From Bacteroides stercorirosoris (GTDB taxonomy: Bacteria; Bacteroidota; Bacteroidia; Bacteroidales; Bacteroidaceae), in NCBI RefSeq assembly GCF_900142015.1, contig NZ_FQZN01000017.1, positions 1 through 64,000 of the forward strand: a stretch of 64,000 bases of DNA. The letters are read 5' to 3'. Shown here in pieces: positions 1-8,511 of the stretch (the stretch's first letter is position 1; the number at the start of each line of letters is the position of its first letter). The translations under genes were made by a program, and so were the position numbers. The notes beneath the pieces are model-generated. The model made no database searches. It was given only the letters and a program-made list of their open reading frames with translations, and had not been told where the DNA came from.

Positions 1-109
1 ATTTAACCAATTTATTACTATATTTGAAAACAGGATTCAAGTATAAAACCCGAATCCTGAAGTTTTCTATTTACACAAAATTGTGGACAGTGCCCTGTAT
101 TGACAAGAT

Positions 110-124
110 ATGACGCCTCGTCAT
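110..124. repeat. Short inverted repeat upstream of the first gene
   Basis: ATGACG-CCT-CGTCAT, a perfect 6-bp stem with a 3-base loop. It lies in the 195-base stretch before the DUF4406 gene; nothing else recognisable is seen there. A related TACGTC/GACGTA arrangement sits at 7259-7277 before the DnaB-like gene, so it may be a shared operator of this AT-rich tract, but this is inference. Confidence 0.4.
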
Positions 125-195
125 AATATACAAAAACGGAACAATTCTTGAAAATGTTTATTAGACAATGAATGTAAAATTATAAACAGAATCTA

Positions 196-495
196 ATGAA
201 AATATACATTTCAGGACAAATTACAGGATTAGGAGTAGAGGAAGCCAAAGCTAAATTTGATAAAGCAGAAAAAGCACTGACTGTACAAGGATATATCCCT
301 ATTAACCCTATAAAAGTTAATACACCGATTGAGGGAAAGACATGGAAAGAGTATATGCTGGATGATATAAAACTCCTATTTGACTGCGAAGCTATCTGCT
401 TGCTTAACAACTGGCAAGCCTCCAAAGGAGCAAGAATAGAATACTTAATAGCCAAAGAAATAGGAATGACAATCCTTATGGAAGCAGAACAATAA
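196..495 (+). CDS. DUF4406 domain protein
   Basis: A 99-residue cytoplasmic protein resembling DUF4406, a family structurally related to nucleoside 2-deoxyribosyltransferases. Visible family features are the opening strand and loop MKIYISGQITG (residues 1-11), the GYIPINP turn near residue 32 and the helix GARIEYLIAKEIG (78-90). DUF4406 genes are frequent in phages and mobile elements, which fits the AT-rich surroundings. The ATG at 196 is the only start that keeps the N-terminal strand. It is followed 48 bases later by an HU gene on the same strand, perhaps cotranscribed. Substrate and role are unknown; the family call is fairly safe, an enzymatic activity is not. Confidence 0.75.
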   Translation: MKIYISGQITGLGVEEAKAKFDKAEKALTVQGYIPINPIKVNTPIEGKTWKEYMLDDIKLLFDCEAICLLNNWQASKGARIEYLIAKEIGMTILMEAEQ

Positions 496-543
496 ATTGT
501 ATAAGAACTATAATATATTGAGTAATATTTAAACTGTAAATAC

Positions 544-855
544 ATGAATAAGAAAGAATTAACAAATGCTATTGCGGAAAGAACAGGGTTAAGCAAGTTT
601 GAATCAAGAAAAGTGCTAAATGCAGTAATAGAAATCATTACCGAAGAAATGGTAAGAAATGGAAGGCTGCTTTTGATTGGTTTTGGAACGTTCTCAGTGA
701 AACAAAAAGCTGCGAGAAAAGGAATGAACCCTAGTACATTTGCTCCGATTGATATTCCGGCTAAAAAGATTGCCAGTTTCAAGCCAAGTATCTATCTGAA
801 TTTCCTATTGAATAGAAAGAAAAGAGGAAGAAAAAAGAAAGAAGAGAGGGAGTAA
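544..855 (+). CDS. HU family DNA-binding protein
   Basis: A 103-residue histone-like protein that should bind and bend DNA as a dimer. The helical N-terminus begins NKKELTNAIAERTGLS, the GRLLLIGFGTFSV strand region falls at about residues 40-52, and the DNA-binding arm carries RKGMNPST (58-65), the equivalent of the usual R-x-x-R-N-P-x-T motif. The C-terminus has an unusual basic tail (RKKRGRKKKE, from about residue 91), giving a slightly longer protein than the normal 90 residues. It follows the DUF4406 gene closely. In an accessory region it may act as the element's own nucleoid or recombination accessory protein; that is inference. Confidence 0.9.
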   Translation: MNKKELTNAIAERTGLSKFESRKVLNAVIEIITEEMVRNGRLLLIGFGTFSVKQKAARKGMNPSTFAPIDIPAKKIASFKPSIYLNFLLNRKKRGRKKKEERE

Positions 856-1002
856 TTTACAATACAACGCCGATATAATCATAAACAAGCCTTTAGGATA
901 TGTAGTGTAACATAGATTTCAAGATTATGAATAGATTATACTTGATATTGTTTGTTCCTATTTGGCAATCTCGTAAATTTACAGCCTAAAAATACAAAGA
1001 AT

Positions 1003-1563
1003 ATGATTATACCATATAAGAATCATAAAATATTCGCATTCTCTGATACTCATGGGATGCACTCTCAACTAAGAATACCGTCAGAAGCTGACATCTTGAT
1101 TTGCGCTGGAGACGGAGTAGCAGGTATAGAAGAACAGGAATTATCCGATTTCCTCAACTGGTATGCTGCCCAACCCGCTCAATTACGTATATTTGTGGCT
1201 GGTAATCATGAACTCTTGTTCGATTTATGCCCAGAAGATGCACAATTGCTAATCCCTAAAGGTGTTACATTGCTGGAAGATTCTGGGATAAAGTATGATA
1301 ATATTCATTTCTATTCTATCACAGCACGCCCGTGGTTACATCATAAACAAGAAATTCCATCGAGCATAGACTTTCTGATAACCCATGGACCAGCAAAAGG
1401 AGTACTGGATGAAGGTACTGGATGCTCTTTATTAAAAGATGTGATTGCTAAATACAAACCTCGTAACCATGTATTTGGGCATATTCACTCTTGTGGTAGC
1501 CAAATGATAATTTGTCCAAATACTGTTCATTACAACGTTTCTTATTTCGAGAGTCTACTCTAA
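1003..1563 (+). CDS. Calcineurin-like metallophosphoesterase
   Basis: Predicted two-metal phosphoesterase of 186 residues. The ordered metal-binding motifs are present: FSDTHG (D-x-H), AGDGV (G-D), AGNHE (G-N-H-E), ITHGPAKG (H) and FGHIH (G-H-x-H). The reading frame extends upstream to a TTG at 952, but the ATG at 1003 places the first strand (KIFAFSDTHG) near the N-terminus as usual, so I chose it. No signal peptide. The next gene encodes a WYL regulator and the one after it another metallophosphoesterase. Single-domain members act on varied phosphodiesters, so the substrate cannot be inferred. Confidence 0.85.
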   Translation: MIIPYKNHKIFAFSDTHGMHSQLRIPSEADILICAGDGVAGIEEQELSDFLNWYAAQPAQLRIFVAGNHELLFDLCPEDAQLLIPKGVTLLEDSGIKYDNIHFYSITARPWLHHKQEIPSSIDFLITHGPAKGVLDEGTGCSLLKDVIAKYKPRNHVFGHIHSCGSQMIICPNTVHYNVSYFESLL

Positions 1564-1619
1564 TTCCATAAGTGATATTGAATATCAGTAATCGCTTTGA
1601 CCTACAAATATAAACATTT

Positions 1620-2522
1620 ATGCCAACCAAAAATACCATACGAAGAAACTATCTAATCATTCGTAGAATTCTACAGAATGATTATCCCAGCAAGCGTACA
1701 CTGCTCGACTACATGAAACGATATGACGTAGAGATTGGAGAGAGGACATTTCAAAGAGATCTAGCTGATATACGAAGTAATTTCGATATAGAAATCATAT
1801 ACGATGAACAAAAGAATGGTTACTATGCTCAAACAGATAGTACATTCGATTTCGATAAATTGCTCTATTTTATTGGACTAGCTGAAAGTTCTGATATTAT
1901 TCTCTCCACCGTCAAAGACAGAAACAAACTCCTAGAGTACTTATCTATTAGCCCTACCCCTCACGCAAAAGGAGTTGAGAATATCGGTCGTTTACTGCAA
2001 GCAATCCAGAGCCAAATGAGCATCCACTTTGAACATCGAAACTATCAAACAGGCAGATTAAAAGAATATACAGTCTTTCCTTATCTATTGAAAGAGTTTG
2101 AAGGAATGTGGTATATGTTTGCCTATGTTGATGAACTGAAAGCTTTTCGCACTTTTGGGCTTGACAGGATTAGTGACCTTATTATTACCGATAATCATTT
2201 TCAACGAGAGAAAGTATTGGAGCTGACTGCGGATAAATTCAATCAAATATATGGGATAATCTATGAACCGGATAACAATCCAAATGCCCCAATAGAAAAA
2301 GTGGAACTAAGATTTTCCGATACTATGTTACATTATCTGAAAGCTCTACCACTACACCAGTCTCAAACTATAGATGAAAACATTGTCACTTTACACCTAA
2401 TTATCAATCCGGAATTAGAAAATAAGATAATCAGTTACGGAGAACAAGTAGAAGTCTTATACCCATTATCGCTCAGAGAAAGAATTATAAAACGCTTACA
2501 AAAAGCTATATCCCAATACTAA
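1620..2522 (+). CDS. WYL-domain transcriptional regulator
   Basis: A 300-residue regulator with an N-terminal winged helix-turn-helix (about residues 1-60, containing RTLLDYMKRYDVEIGERTFQ) and a WYL domain in the middle (about 140-215, with EGMWYMFAYVDE and FRTFGLDRI), followed by a WCX-like C-terminal region. WYL domains bind small ligands or nucleic acid and often control mobile-element and defence genes. Six bases separate its stop from the downstream metallophosphoesterase, so the two are very likely cotranscribed. Its target is unknown; autoregulation of this small cluster is a reasonable guess. Confidence 0.85.
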   Translation: MPTKNTIRRNYLIIRRILQNDYPSKRTLLDYMKRYDVEIGERTFQRDLADIRSNFDIEIIYDEQKNGYYAQTDSTFDFDKLLYFIGLAESSDIILSTVKDRNKLLEYLSISPTPHAKGVENIGRLLQAIQSQMSIHFEHRNYQTGRLKEYTVFPYLLKEFEGMWYMFAYVDELKAFRTFGLDRISDLIITDNHFQREKVLELTADKFNQIYGIIYEPDNNPNAPIEKVELRFSDTMLHYLKALPLHQSQTIDENIVTLHLIINPELENKIISYGEQVEVLYPLSLRERIIKRLQKAISQY

Positions 2523-2527
2523 CGCTT

Positions 2528-3223
2528 ATGAAAATATGTATAATTAGTGATATTCATGGACTGACAGAATGGAAGAATATTATCAATAAGGAAAGAGGGA
2601 ATGTGGACAGATTTATCTTTCTTGGGGATTATGTAGATGACAAACATAGTCTTATTTCTCCAGAAGAACAGTTAGAAAATCTACACTCTATACTTGACTT
2701 TAAAGAAGAATATACTAACGTTGATTTGCTAATAGGCAACCATGACTTACAGTATATCGGAGGTGTGAGAAGCAACCGCTTCACTCAACGGTTATCCGAT
2801 CTTATACAAGATGAACTTATAGTCCTGATTCGGGAAAAGACAATTCAAGCGTGTGTTTGCTATGACAATTATCTGTTTTCCCATGCAGGTGTAAGCCGTA
2901 TATGGATGAAAGAAAAAGGAATGCAACATTATACAGATATAAACAATCTGTTTCAAACATATCCATTAGTATTAGATTTCGTCAATAAAATAAACAGCGA
3001 TGCTGCCGGAAATAATGTCTATCAAAGTCCATTATGGATTAGACCAGACTCTTTAAGTAAATCCGCACTCCCTAACTACCATCATGTAGTCGGACATACC
3101 AGAATAAAGGAGATTAGCATTATAACACAGGAAGAAAGTAAGTTGATATTTACAGACACTCAACTACAACAGTATCTAATTATCGACACTGATAACGAAA
3201 TTGAAGAGATAAAGCAGAATTGA
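2528..3223 (+). CDS. Metallophosphoesterase, serine/threonine-phosphatase-like
   Basis: A 231-residue calcineurin-like phosphoesterase. The metal ligands appear in order: ISDIHG (residues 6-11), LGDYVDD, IGNHDLQ, SHAGVS and VVGHTR. The G-D-Y-V-D and S-H-A-G combination resembles the PPP/ApaH-type branch (phosphoprotein or dinucleoside polyphosphate phosphatases) rather than the single-domain type at 1003, so the two enzymes are not duplicates. It begins 6 bases after the WYL regulator's stop codon and ends before a hairpin with a T-rich tail at 3246. Cytoplasmic; substrate unknown. Confidence 0.85.
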   Translation: MKICIISDIHGLTEWKNIINKERGNVDRFIFLGDYVDDKHSLISPEEQLENLHSILDFKEEYTNVDLLIGNHDLQYIGGVRSNRFTQRLSDLIQDELIVLIREKTIQACVCYDNYLFSHAGVSRIWMKEKGMQHYTDINNLFQTYPLVLDFVNKINSDAAGNNVYQSPLWIRPDSLSKSALPNYHHVVGHTRIKEISIITQEESKLIFTDTQLQQYLIIDTDNEIEEIKQN

Positions 3224-3245
3224 GAAATTAAGAAAATAATATTAT

Positions 3246-3276
3246 AACCGTTACAGCAATGTAGCGGTTATTTTTC
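3246..3276 (+). terminator. Probable intrinsic terminator
   Basis: AACCGTTAC and GTAGCGGTT can pair (with G-T pairing) and are followed by ATTTTT. It lies 22 bases after the metallophosphoesterase stop codon. A near-identical ACCGCTA/TAGCGGT hairpin ends the MORN operon at 7216. Confidence 0.55.
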
Positions 3277-3362
3277 TCCAGATAAATGTAATATGAAAAA
3301 AACATCCGAGCACCGACTGAAATTGTCGTACCCATAGTCTTAGCTTTGCAAGCAAAACTGGA

Positions 3363-3596
3363 TTAAAAATCAGAATCAAGAGAAGGGAAAAAGTCTGCTG
3401 GAGAACAATCAAAATCCTTTGCGATAAGATAGAGTTGATGTACACTATACTTAGTATCAGAGTTTTCACTCTCTACTTGTCCGATAAAACCAGCAGAACA
3501 GCCAAGTATCTCTGCCATACCACGCTGAGACACTTTCAATTCCTTTCGCTTTTCTCTAATTCTATTAATGACAAATAGATCAATATCTGATTTCAT
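3363..3596 (-). CDS. XRE family helix-turn-helix regulator
   Basis: A 77-residue protein that is almost entirely a Cro/CI-type helix-turn-helix: RIREKRKELKVSQRGMAEIL (residues 12-31) leads into GCSAGFIGQVES, the recognition helix. It has no sensor domain, so it probably acts as a simple dimeric repressor or activator. It is divergent from the DUF1643 operon, with 85 bases between the two start codons. That gap contains a good promoter for the operon and a 17-base palindrome at its expected transcription start, so this protein is the obvious candidate regulator of the operon. Regulation is inferred from layout, not shown. Confidence 0.85.
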   Translation of the reverse strand: MKSDIDLFVINRIREKRKELKVSQRGMAEILGCSAGFIGQVESENSDTKYSVHQLYLIAKDFDCSPADFFPSLDSDF

Positions 3597-3613
3597 AAAA
3601 CCATGTTTTTGAA

Positions 3614-3644
3614 TTTGTAAAGTTGAAAAAAAGATTTATCTTTG
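3614..3644 (+). promoter_or_regulatory. Promoter of the DUF1643-lipoprotein-MORN operon
   Basis: TTTG at 3614-3617 and TATCTTTG at 3637-3644 with a 19-base spacer match the Bacteroidetes -33/-7 promoter. Transcription would start near 3650, inside the palindrome at 3646. Confidence 0.7.
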
Positions 3645-3645
3645 T

Positions 3646-3662
3646 GCTTAGAAATACTAAGC
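3646..3662. promoter_or_regulatory. Candidate operator palindrome at the operon start site
   Basis: GCTTAGAAATACTAAGC is a perfect inverted repeat (6-bp arms, 5-base centre) just after the -7 box. A regulator bound here would block transcription start. The divergent XRE protein at 3363-3596 is the likely binder; this is inferred from position. Confidence 0.55.
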
Positions 3663-3681
3663 AACAAGGCTTTTAGAGATT

Positions 3682-4323
3682 ATGAGTAAGAAAATAGTAA
3701 AAAATGGTTGGGTGTATAACTATGATGTGTCGGACGAATATCGTAGAAAATACGACTGTGAACTTACAGACGTGCGTTATGTATTAGGTGAGCAATTCGA
3801 TACGGATAAACAGAATGTATTGGTTTGCATTGGTATCAACCCTAGCATGGCACTGCCTAACTTCCTTGACCCGACACTGAGAAGGGTGCAAGACTATGCA
3901 AAAAGAAGCGGTGAATACGGAGCATGGTATATGCTGAATGTTTACCCTCAAAGAGCAACCAATCCGAACAACATGGATACGGACCATACTTACGACATAG
4001 AGATTCATTTGCGCAATCTTGCAGCCATAGAAGAATTGTTGTCTACCATTGAACAGGCAGATGTGTGGTGCGCTTGGGGTGCGGTTATTGACGATACAAA
4101 ACGGACATATTTGTCTGATCTGTTATTCGGAAACGAAGATAAGAACATACAAGGTATAATCAGCCTGTTCAGTGGAAGCTATCATTTCAAAGCCTACGGA
4201 GCTACCACGAAAGGCTATCCTAAACACCCTCTTCTGATAGGAAAAGAAGCAAAGTTGAAAAACTTAAATGAAGTAGGATTGAAAGGATTATCAGATAGAA
4301 TTACTAATAAAATAAAAAAATAG
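3682..4323 (+). CDS. DUF1643 domain protein
   Basis: A 213-residue cytoplasmic protein of the DUF1643 family. Diagnostic segments are CIGINPSMA (about residues 50-58), DPTLRRVQDYAKRSG (62-76), LNVYPQRATNP (84-94) and WCAWGA (about 131). The family is widespread in phages and accessory islands, its function is not established, and its conserved N-P-S and R-A-T residues suggest an enzyme active site. It is the first gene of an operon: its stop codon is 4 bases before the lipoprotein start. A strong promoter and a palindrome lie directly upstream, facing an XRE regulator. Confidence 0.8.
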   Translation: MSKKIVKNGWVYNYDVSDEYRRKYDCELTDVRYVLGEQFDTDKQNVLVCIGINPSMALPNFLDPTLRRVQDYAKRSGEYGAWYMLNVYPQRATNPNNMDTDHTYDIEIHLRNLAAIEELLSTIEQADVWCAWGAVIDDTKRTYLSDLLFGNEDKNIQGIISLFSGSYHFKAYGATTKGYPKHPLLIGKEAKLKNLNEVGLKGLSDRITNKIKK

Positions 4324-4327
4324 TATT

Positions 4328-5602
4328 ATGAAATTGAAGTATTTATTGGCTGCTTGTACAGCCTTTTTTCTTGTATCTTGCAGTAATGATGATGAACTGT
4401 CCCAACCGCCACAGCACGGTGATATTGTGGGGTTGAATATCAAAGATGCAAAGTATATCTATACAAGTGGAACTAATACCCGTTCTTCTTCTGCCCAATA
4501 TCGACAGATTAAGAAAGACGGTAGAGACATGGAATTATCGTGGATTGACAATAAGGGTGATACGATTAGAATAAGCGGTTCATTTTCAATATGGGATATT
4601 AATAAAAAGTATCTGATGTTTACAGGCGGGGACATCAATTACAGACCAACGTATGACGAAGATGGCTTCTTGCTACCGAACGAAGAGAGAATAGGCGGAT
4701 ATTCCTATCTTGTCGATAAATCCACAGAAGCGATATATGATTTAGGTGCAGGACTAAATGGAGAGAATGCCGTAACAGACAATAAGGGAAATATCTATGT
4801 CATGGCTAACATGGAAAACAATATGGGTGGAGGAAGACTTTATAAAATTCATACACAGGATATTTCTAACTTAAAGTTAGAATTGTATGCAGATAATTCT
4901 CTTTCTTTTGTTGTCAACAATAAGGGAACTTGTTTCTATGGTTACAGATATATCCGTCCGTCGTATGGTACGCAGCAGTTTATCATTTCTAATTTTATCC
5001 CCCACACAGAATATGGAAATGCTTTTGTATCTCACGACAACGAAGATTTATATCTCACTGCTGTTAGTGGAGAACATGAATCTTACAAACTTGTAGTTAG
5101 CAAGCTAAATGAGAATAAAGAACTCCAAAGTCAAATTATGGCAGAGACGGAATCTCTTGATTATTGGGGAAGACCACAACCCAATGATATACAAGTGAAA
5201 TGGAATGAACGCAGGGCTACAATGCTGATAAATTATTATGGTCGCACTTATGAATATCAGTTTGCTACAAAGGCATTGACAGAAGTTTCAGCTAATTTGA
5301 ATGGATTTTTTGCCACCGATCGTTCCACTTATGTCACAACAAATGCTTTATATGCACGAAAATCTGTGGATAAATTGGATATTATAGCATTGGAGAACTA
5401 CAGTATCAAGGAATTGGACTTGTCAAGCGAAGGCATAGATTTTCGTTCCATTTATACAATGGAGGGTTCAGATTTGTTATATTTTGCAGGTTTTCAATAT
5501 AGTACAAGCCAATCTGTTATCGGAACGATTGATATAGACGGTAATGTGGAAATTACGGAATCAACGCCTAATCCTATTACCAACATCATACAGATAAATT
5601 GA
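4328..5602 (+). CDS. Lipoprotein of unknown function, probable beta-propeller
   Basis: A 424-residue lipoprotein. The signal peptide ends in FFLVSC, placing the lipidated cysteine at residue 18, followed by SNDDE, which in Bacteroides often favours outer-membrane or surface export. The rest consists of repeating beta-strand segments with dispersed glycines (for example NAVTDNKGNIYVMANM, DNEDLYLTAVSGE, GSDLLYFAGFQYS), which suggests a beta-propeller, though I cannot assign a family. It is tightly placed between DUF1643 (4 bases) and the MORN-like protein (40 bases), so the three probably work together, linking a cytoplasmic protein with two exported ones. Confidence 0.7.
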   Translation: MKLKYLLAACTAFFLVSCSNDDELSQPPQHGDIVGLNIKDAKYIYTSGTNTRSSSAQYRQIKKDGRDMELSWIDNKGDTIRISGSFSIWDINKKYLMFTGGDINYRPTYDEDGFLLPNEERIGGYSYLVDKSTEAIYDLGAGLNGENAVTDNKGNIYVMANMENNMGGGRLYKIHTQDISNLKLELYADNSLSFVVNNKGTCFYGYRYIRPSYGTQQFIISNFIPHTEYGNAFVSHDNEDLYLTAVSGEHESYKLVVSKLNENKELQSQIMAETESLDYWGRPQPNDIQVKWNERRATMLINYYGRTYEYQFATKALTEVSANLNGFFATDRSTYVTTNALYARKSVDKLDIIALENYSIKELDLSSEGIDFRSIYTMEGSDLLYFAGFQYSTSQSVIGTIDIDGNVEITESTPNPITNIIQIN

Positions 5603-5642
5603 GATTGCATACAACAAAAAAGAAATTAATATCAAGGAAAAT

Positions 5643-7151
5643 ATGAAATTTAGAATTTTATTTTTTATTTGCATTATAATATCATCAGTTGATATAGCTA
5701 GTGCGCAGAATCTTGTGACTAAAAAAACTTATTGGGATTGGGGGAATTCCCGTTTACATGAGTCTTTTACTGTAATTGCGGGTACTGGAACAAGACATGG
5801 TTCCTATAAGGAATACGACAGGAATGGAATGTTACTAATCTCCGCAAACTACAATCATGGAGCTTTACATGGATTATGTATCGAATATTTCGGAACACCC
5901 GAAAAATATATTTCTAAATCCACAAACTATCTAAATGGGAAAAAGAGCGGAGTGGAAAAGAATTATAATTTGGGAAGTAGTGGGCACTATCTTTTGGAAG
6001 AATGTATATATAAGGAAGATGAAATGATAGAGAAAACATCCTACTACACGGATGCCAAAAATAGAGGGCAAAAGAAAAGCCATGCAAAATTAGTAGATGA
6101 CAAACAATATAACACAAACTGGTTTCAAAACGGACAAATAGAATACAAAGGAATACTTCAAGTGACACCAGGAAACTATGGAAATATAACAACTCCAATT
6201 CAGTATACCAGATATAGCGAAACGGGCATATTAATTGAGAAACTAGATGATAATATCATTTCGTTTTATGCGGAAGATGGCAAAACTATCACACAAAAAG
6301 AGAACCTAAGCACAGATGTGATAGAATGTTATGATAATGGTGCTTTAACCAAATCTATAAAAGTTCTGAGAGAAGCAGGAAATGAATATTATAAGGTATC
6401 TTTATATAAAGATAACGAAGTATATTCTAAGAAGATAGTAGATCAAAATGGAAATGATGTGGAGCAATTAAGAAAAGAAAAGCTATTAGAACTTCAGTAT
6501 GATTCCTTATATAACAAGCTGCAAGAAATTCTCCCTACAAAAGTTTCCATGAATATAAAAGAAATGGAGTTTGTTCGTCCTGACGTAGTATATTGTAGAA
6601 AAGGAGCATATGAGAGTAGTGGAAAATCCTCGGCTTTAGAGACTGCGGTCGAAACGCATAAAAAAGAATTAGATGATGTTATTCGTCTACGCAATGAATA
6701 CACGGAAAGAGGGATTAAAAAAAATGATGGAAAATATTATAAATCGGTAAAATTGATAAGTGAATACATTGATAAAATCAGTCGAGACTTCATGCAGAAG
6801 TATGATACTTTATCTATGATGAAAAAAATGGTAGAACAGATTTCTGACGACTTACAATGCGTGGAATGTTCTTACACTTATTATAGAGGTCAACAAGGGT
6901 ATAAAGATAATGTGCCCAAAATACACAAGAATGCTTACAATGCATATCTTGCAACAACTGAATACCTTACTTTAAGCTTGGAGGGTAAAAACTTGAGCGA
7001 GACGTTGGCTATACTCCAACAGTATGCAACTGTTAGTTCCAAAATGAGGAAATGGTATAGCAAGAAAATTACTCCTATTGAGAAATTATTCAAAAAAGCA
7101 GAGACTTCCGAAGCTAAATTGGATATTTTCTTGAATAATGATGTGGAATAA
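5643..7151 (+). CDS. Exported MORN/YwqK-like repeat protein with helical C-terminus
   Basis: A 502-residue exported protein. An N-terminal signal peptide ends near ASAQ (residue 22). Residues about 30-200 carry MORN/YwqK-type beta repeats (GTRHGSYKEYDRNG, HGALHGLCIEYFG, LNGKKSGVEKNY, WFQNGQIEYKG). From about residue 270 the protein becomes strongly helical and charged (LRKEKLLELQYDSLYNKLQE and similar), a probable coiled coil. MORN-like repeats are usually binding surfaces; YwqK-type members are annotated as antitoxins, which should not be assumed here because this one is exported. Last gene of the DUF1643 operon, followed by a terminator. Confidence 0.7.
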   Translation: MKFRILFFICIIISSVDIASAQNLVTKKTYWDWGNSRLHESFTVIAGTGTRHGSYKEYDRNGMLLISANYNHGALHGLCIEYFGTPEKYISKSTNYLNGKKSGVEKNYNLGSSGHYLLEECIYKEDEMIEKTSYYTDAKNRGQKKSHAKLVDDKQYNTNWFQNGQIEYKGILQVTPGNYGNITTPIQYTRYSETGILIEKLDDNIISFYAEDGKTITQKENLSTDVIECYDNGALTKSIKVLREAGNEYYKVSLYKDNEVYSKKIVDQNGNDVEQLRKEKLLELQYDSLYNKLQEILPTKVSMNIKEMEFVRPDVVYCRKGAYESSGKSSALETAVETHKKELDDVIRLRNEYTERGIKKNDGKYYKSVKLISEYIDKISRDFMQKYDTLSMMKKMVEQISDDLQCVECSYTYYRGQQGYKDNVPKIHKNAYNAYLATTEYLTLSLEGKNLSETLAILQQYATVSSKMRKWYSKKITPIEKLFKKAETSEAKLDIFLNNDVE

Positions 7152-7215
7152 AAAACATTTGTTCTCATGTAATGAAATATAAATCAAAGTATTACATACT
7201 AACTACGAACAAGAA

Positions 7216-7253
7216 CCGCTATAATGTCAAGTTGTAGCGGTTTCTTTTTTTCG
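7216..7253 (+). terminator. Intrinsic terminator after the MORN operon
   Basis: ACCGCTA and TAGCGGT arms around a 14-base loop, followed by a T-rich run (TTTCTTTTTTT). It closes the three-gene operon. Confidence 0.7.
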
Positions 7254-7325
7254 AGAGTTACGTCGTAAAATGACGTATATGTCTTAGTTACTTTGCTCAC
7301 ACTAAGACTAAATAAGAAAAAGAAT

Positions 7326-8180
7326 ATGAAAAAATTGGGTATATTCAAATATGAGTATGTAGGTGAGAGAGCCATACAATCCGGTTTCACTGAATTGGAT
7401 AAAATTACATTCGGATGGAAAAAAGGAGAATTAATTGTGATTGGTGGACGCCCAGCAATGGGAAAAACAGCATTGGCAATATCCTTGGTGAGAAATATCG
7501 CCATCCTTAATAGAACCCCTATTGCTTACTTTAGCCTCGAAATGTCCACTGTTCAATTCATGAATCGTTTTTTATCAAATGTAAGCAACGTGGAAATAAA
7601 TCATGCAGAATTGTATAGTGAGAAAGAACAAGCCTTATTGGATGATGCAGAAAAAATTATAGAAGATGCACCTATCTTTCTGGATGATACACCAGCGTTA
7701 TCTATACAAGAACTTCGCACTAAGGCATCTCGCCTTGTACGAGAACATCAAGTTAAGCTAATTATCATTGACTATCTCCAACTGATGAATACAAGTGGCA
7801 TGAGTTATAGCAATCGTGAAGAAGAGGTTAGCGTAATTACTCGTTCGCTCAAAGCATTGGCTATGGAATTGAATATTCCTATTATAGCTTTCTCACAGTT
7901 AAATCGTGGTAAAGAATCACGTGAAGGCATTGAGGGAAAACGTCCTCAATTAAGTGATCTACGAGAATCTAGAACTATTGAGCAAGATGCAGATATGATT
8001 TGCTTTATCCATCGTCCCGAATATTACAAAATATACCAAGATGAAAAAGAAAATGATTTGCACGGTATGGCTGAAATCATAGTTGCTAAAAATCGTAATG
8101 GAAAGACGGGAAATACTTTATTAAAATTTTCCAGTCAATTTGCACGTTTTGATAACATAGCTGATAACATAATCCATTAG
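7326..8180 (+). CDS. DnaB-like helicase, C-terminal ATPase domain only
   Basis: A 284-residue RecA-fold ATPase matching only the C-terminal half of replicative helicase DnaB (full-length proteins are 450-500 residues). Walker A is GRPAMGKTAL, Walker B is IIIDYLQLM, then SQLNRGKESR, SDLRESRTIEQDAD and the arginine-finger region VAKNRNGKTG. The usual N-terminal scaffold and linker that bind primase and form the hexamer collar are absent; the upstream sequence is non-coding and includes a terminator, so it is not a recent split. The ATG at 7326 is preferred over an upstream in-frame TTG-type start. The gene below follows after 13 bases. Confidence 0.85.
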   Translation: MKKLGIFKYEYVGERAIQSGFTELDKITFGWKKGELIVIGGRPAMGKTALAISLVRNIAILNRTPIAYFSLEMSTVQFMNRFLSNVSNVEINHAELYSEKEQALLDDAEKIIEDAPIFLDDTPALSIQELRTKASRLVREHQVKLIIIDYLQLMNTSGMSYSNREEEVSVITRSLKALAMELNIPIIAFSQLNRGKESREGIEGKRPQLSDLRESRTIEQDADMICFIHRPEYYKIYQDEKENDLHGMAEIIVAKNRNGKTGNTLLKFSSQFARFDNIADNIIH

Positions 8181-8193
8181 AAAGAAAACTACA

Positions 8194-8511
8194 ATGAGAG
8201 TAAAGTCTTTTAAGTTTAAGGTTATTAGAGATAGTGAAAGTATAATCTTGTCACTAAACTTCTCTGATTTGTCTATTGAGGTTATTCGCCAATTAATTAG
8301 TAACTCTATCAAACTGGAAGCAAACAAAGAGTGTAAATTACTATTTATTGGGAATATAGACTGCAAATTAGAATTAGAGGATATATATAACCTCGCTAGC
8401 TTTATACAATCAATTGTAGGTAAAACATTAGTGTGGGATATTATTAATGATACACCCAAGAATGATGAACCGGAAGATTTGGCAGGCTACTTAATTATAG
8501 CACCAAATTAA
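8194..8511 (+). CDS. Small protein of unknown function
   Basis: A 105-residue acidic protein that I do not recognise. It begins with a beta-rich section (MRVKSFKFKVIRDSESIILS), has a central cysteine pair separated by about 16 residues (ECKLLF and DCKLEL), and ends in PEDLAGYLIIAPN. No signal peptide or membrane segment. It lies 13 bases after the DnaB-like helicase gene and is almost certainly cotranscribed, so a helicase partner or loader is possible, but there is no sequence evidence for that. Confidence 0.55.
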   Translation: MRVKSFKFKVIRDSESIILSLNFSDLSIEVIRQLISNSIKLEANKECKLLFIGNIDCKLELEDIYNLASFIQSIVGKTLVWDIINDTPKNDEPEDLAGYLIIAPN

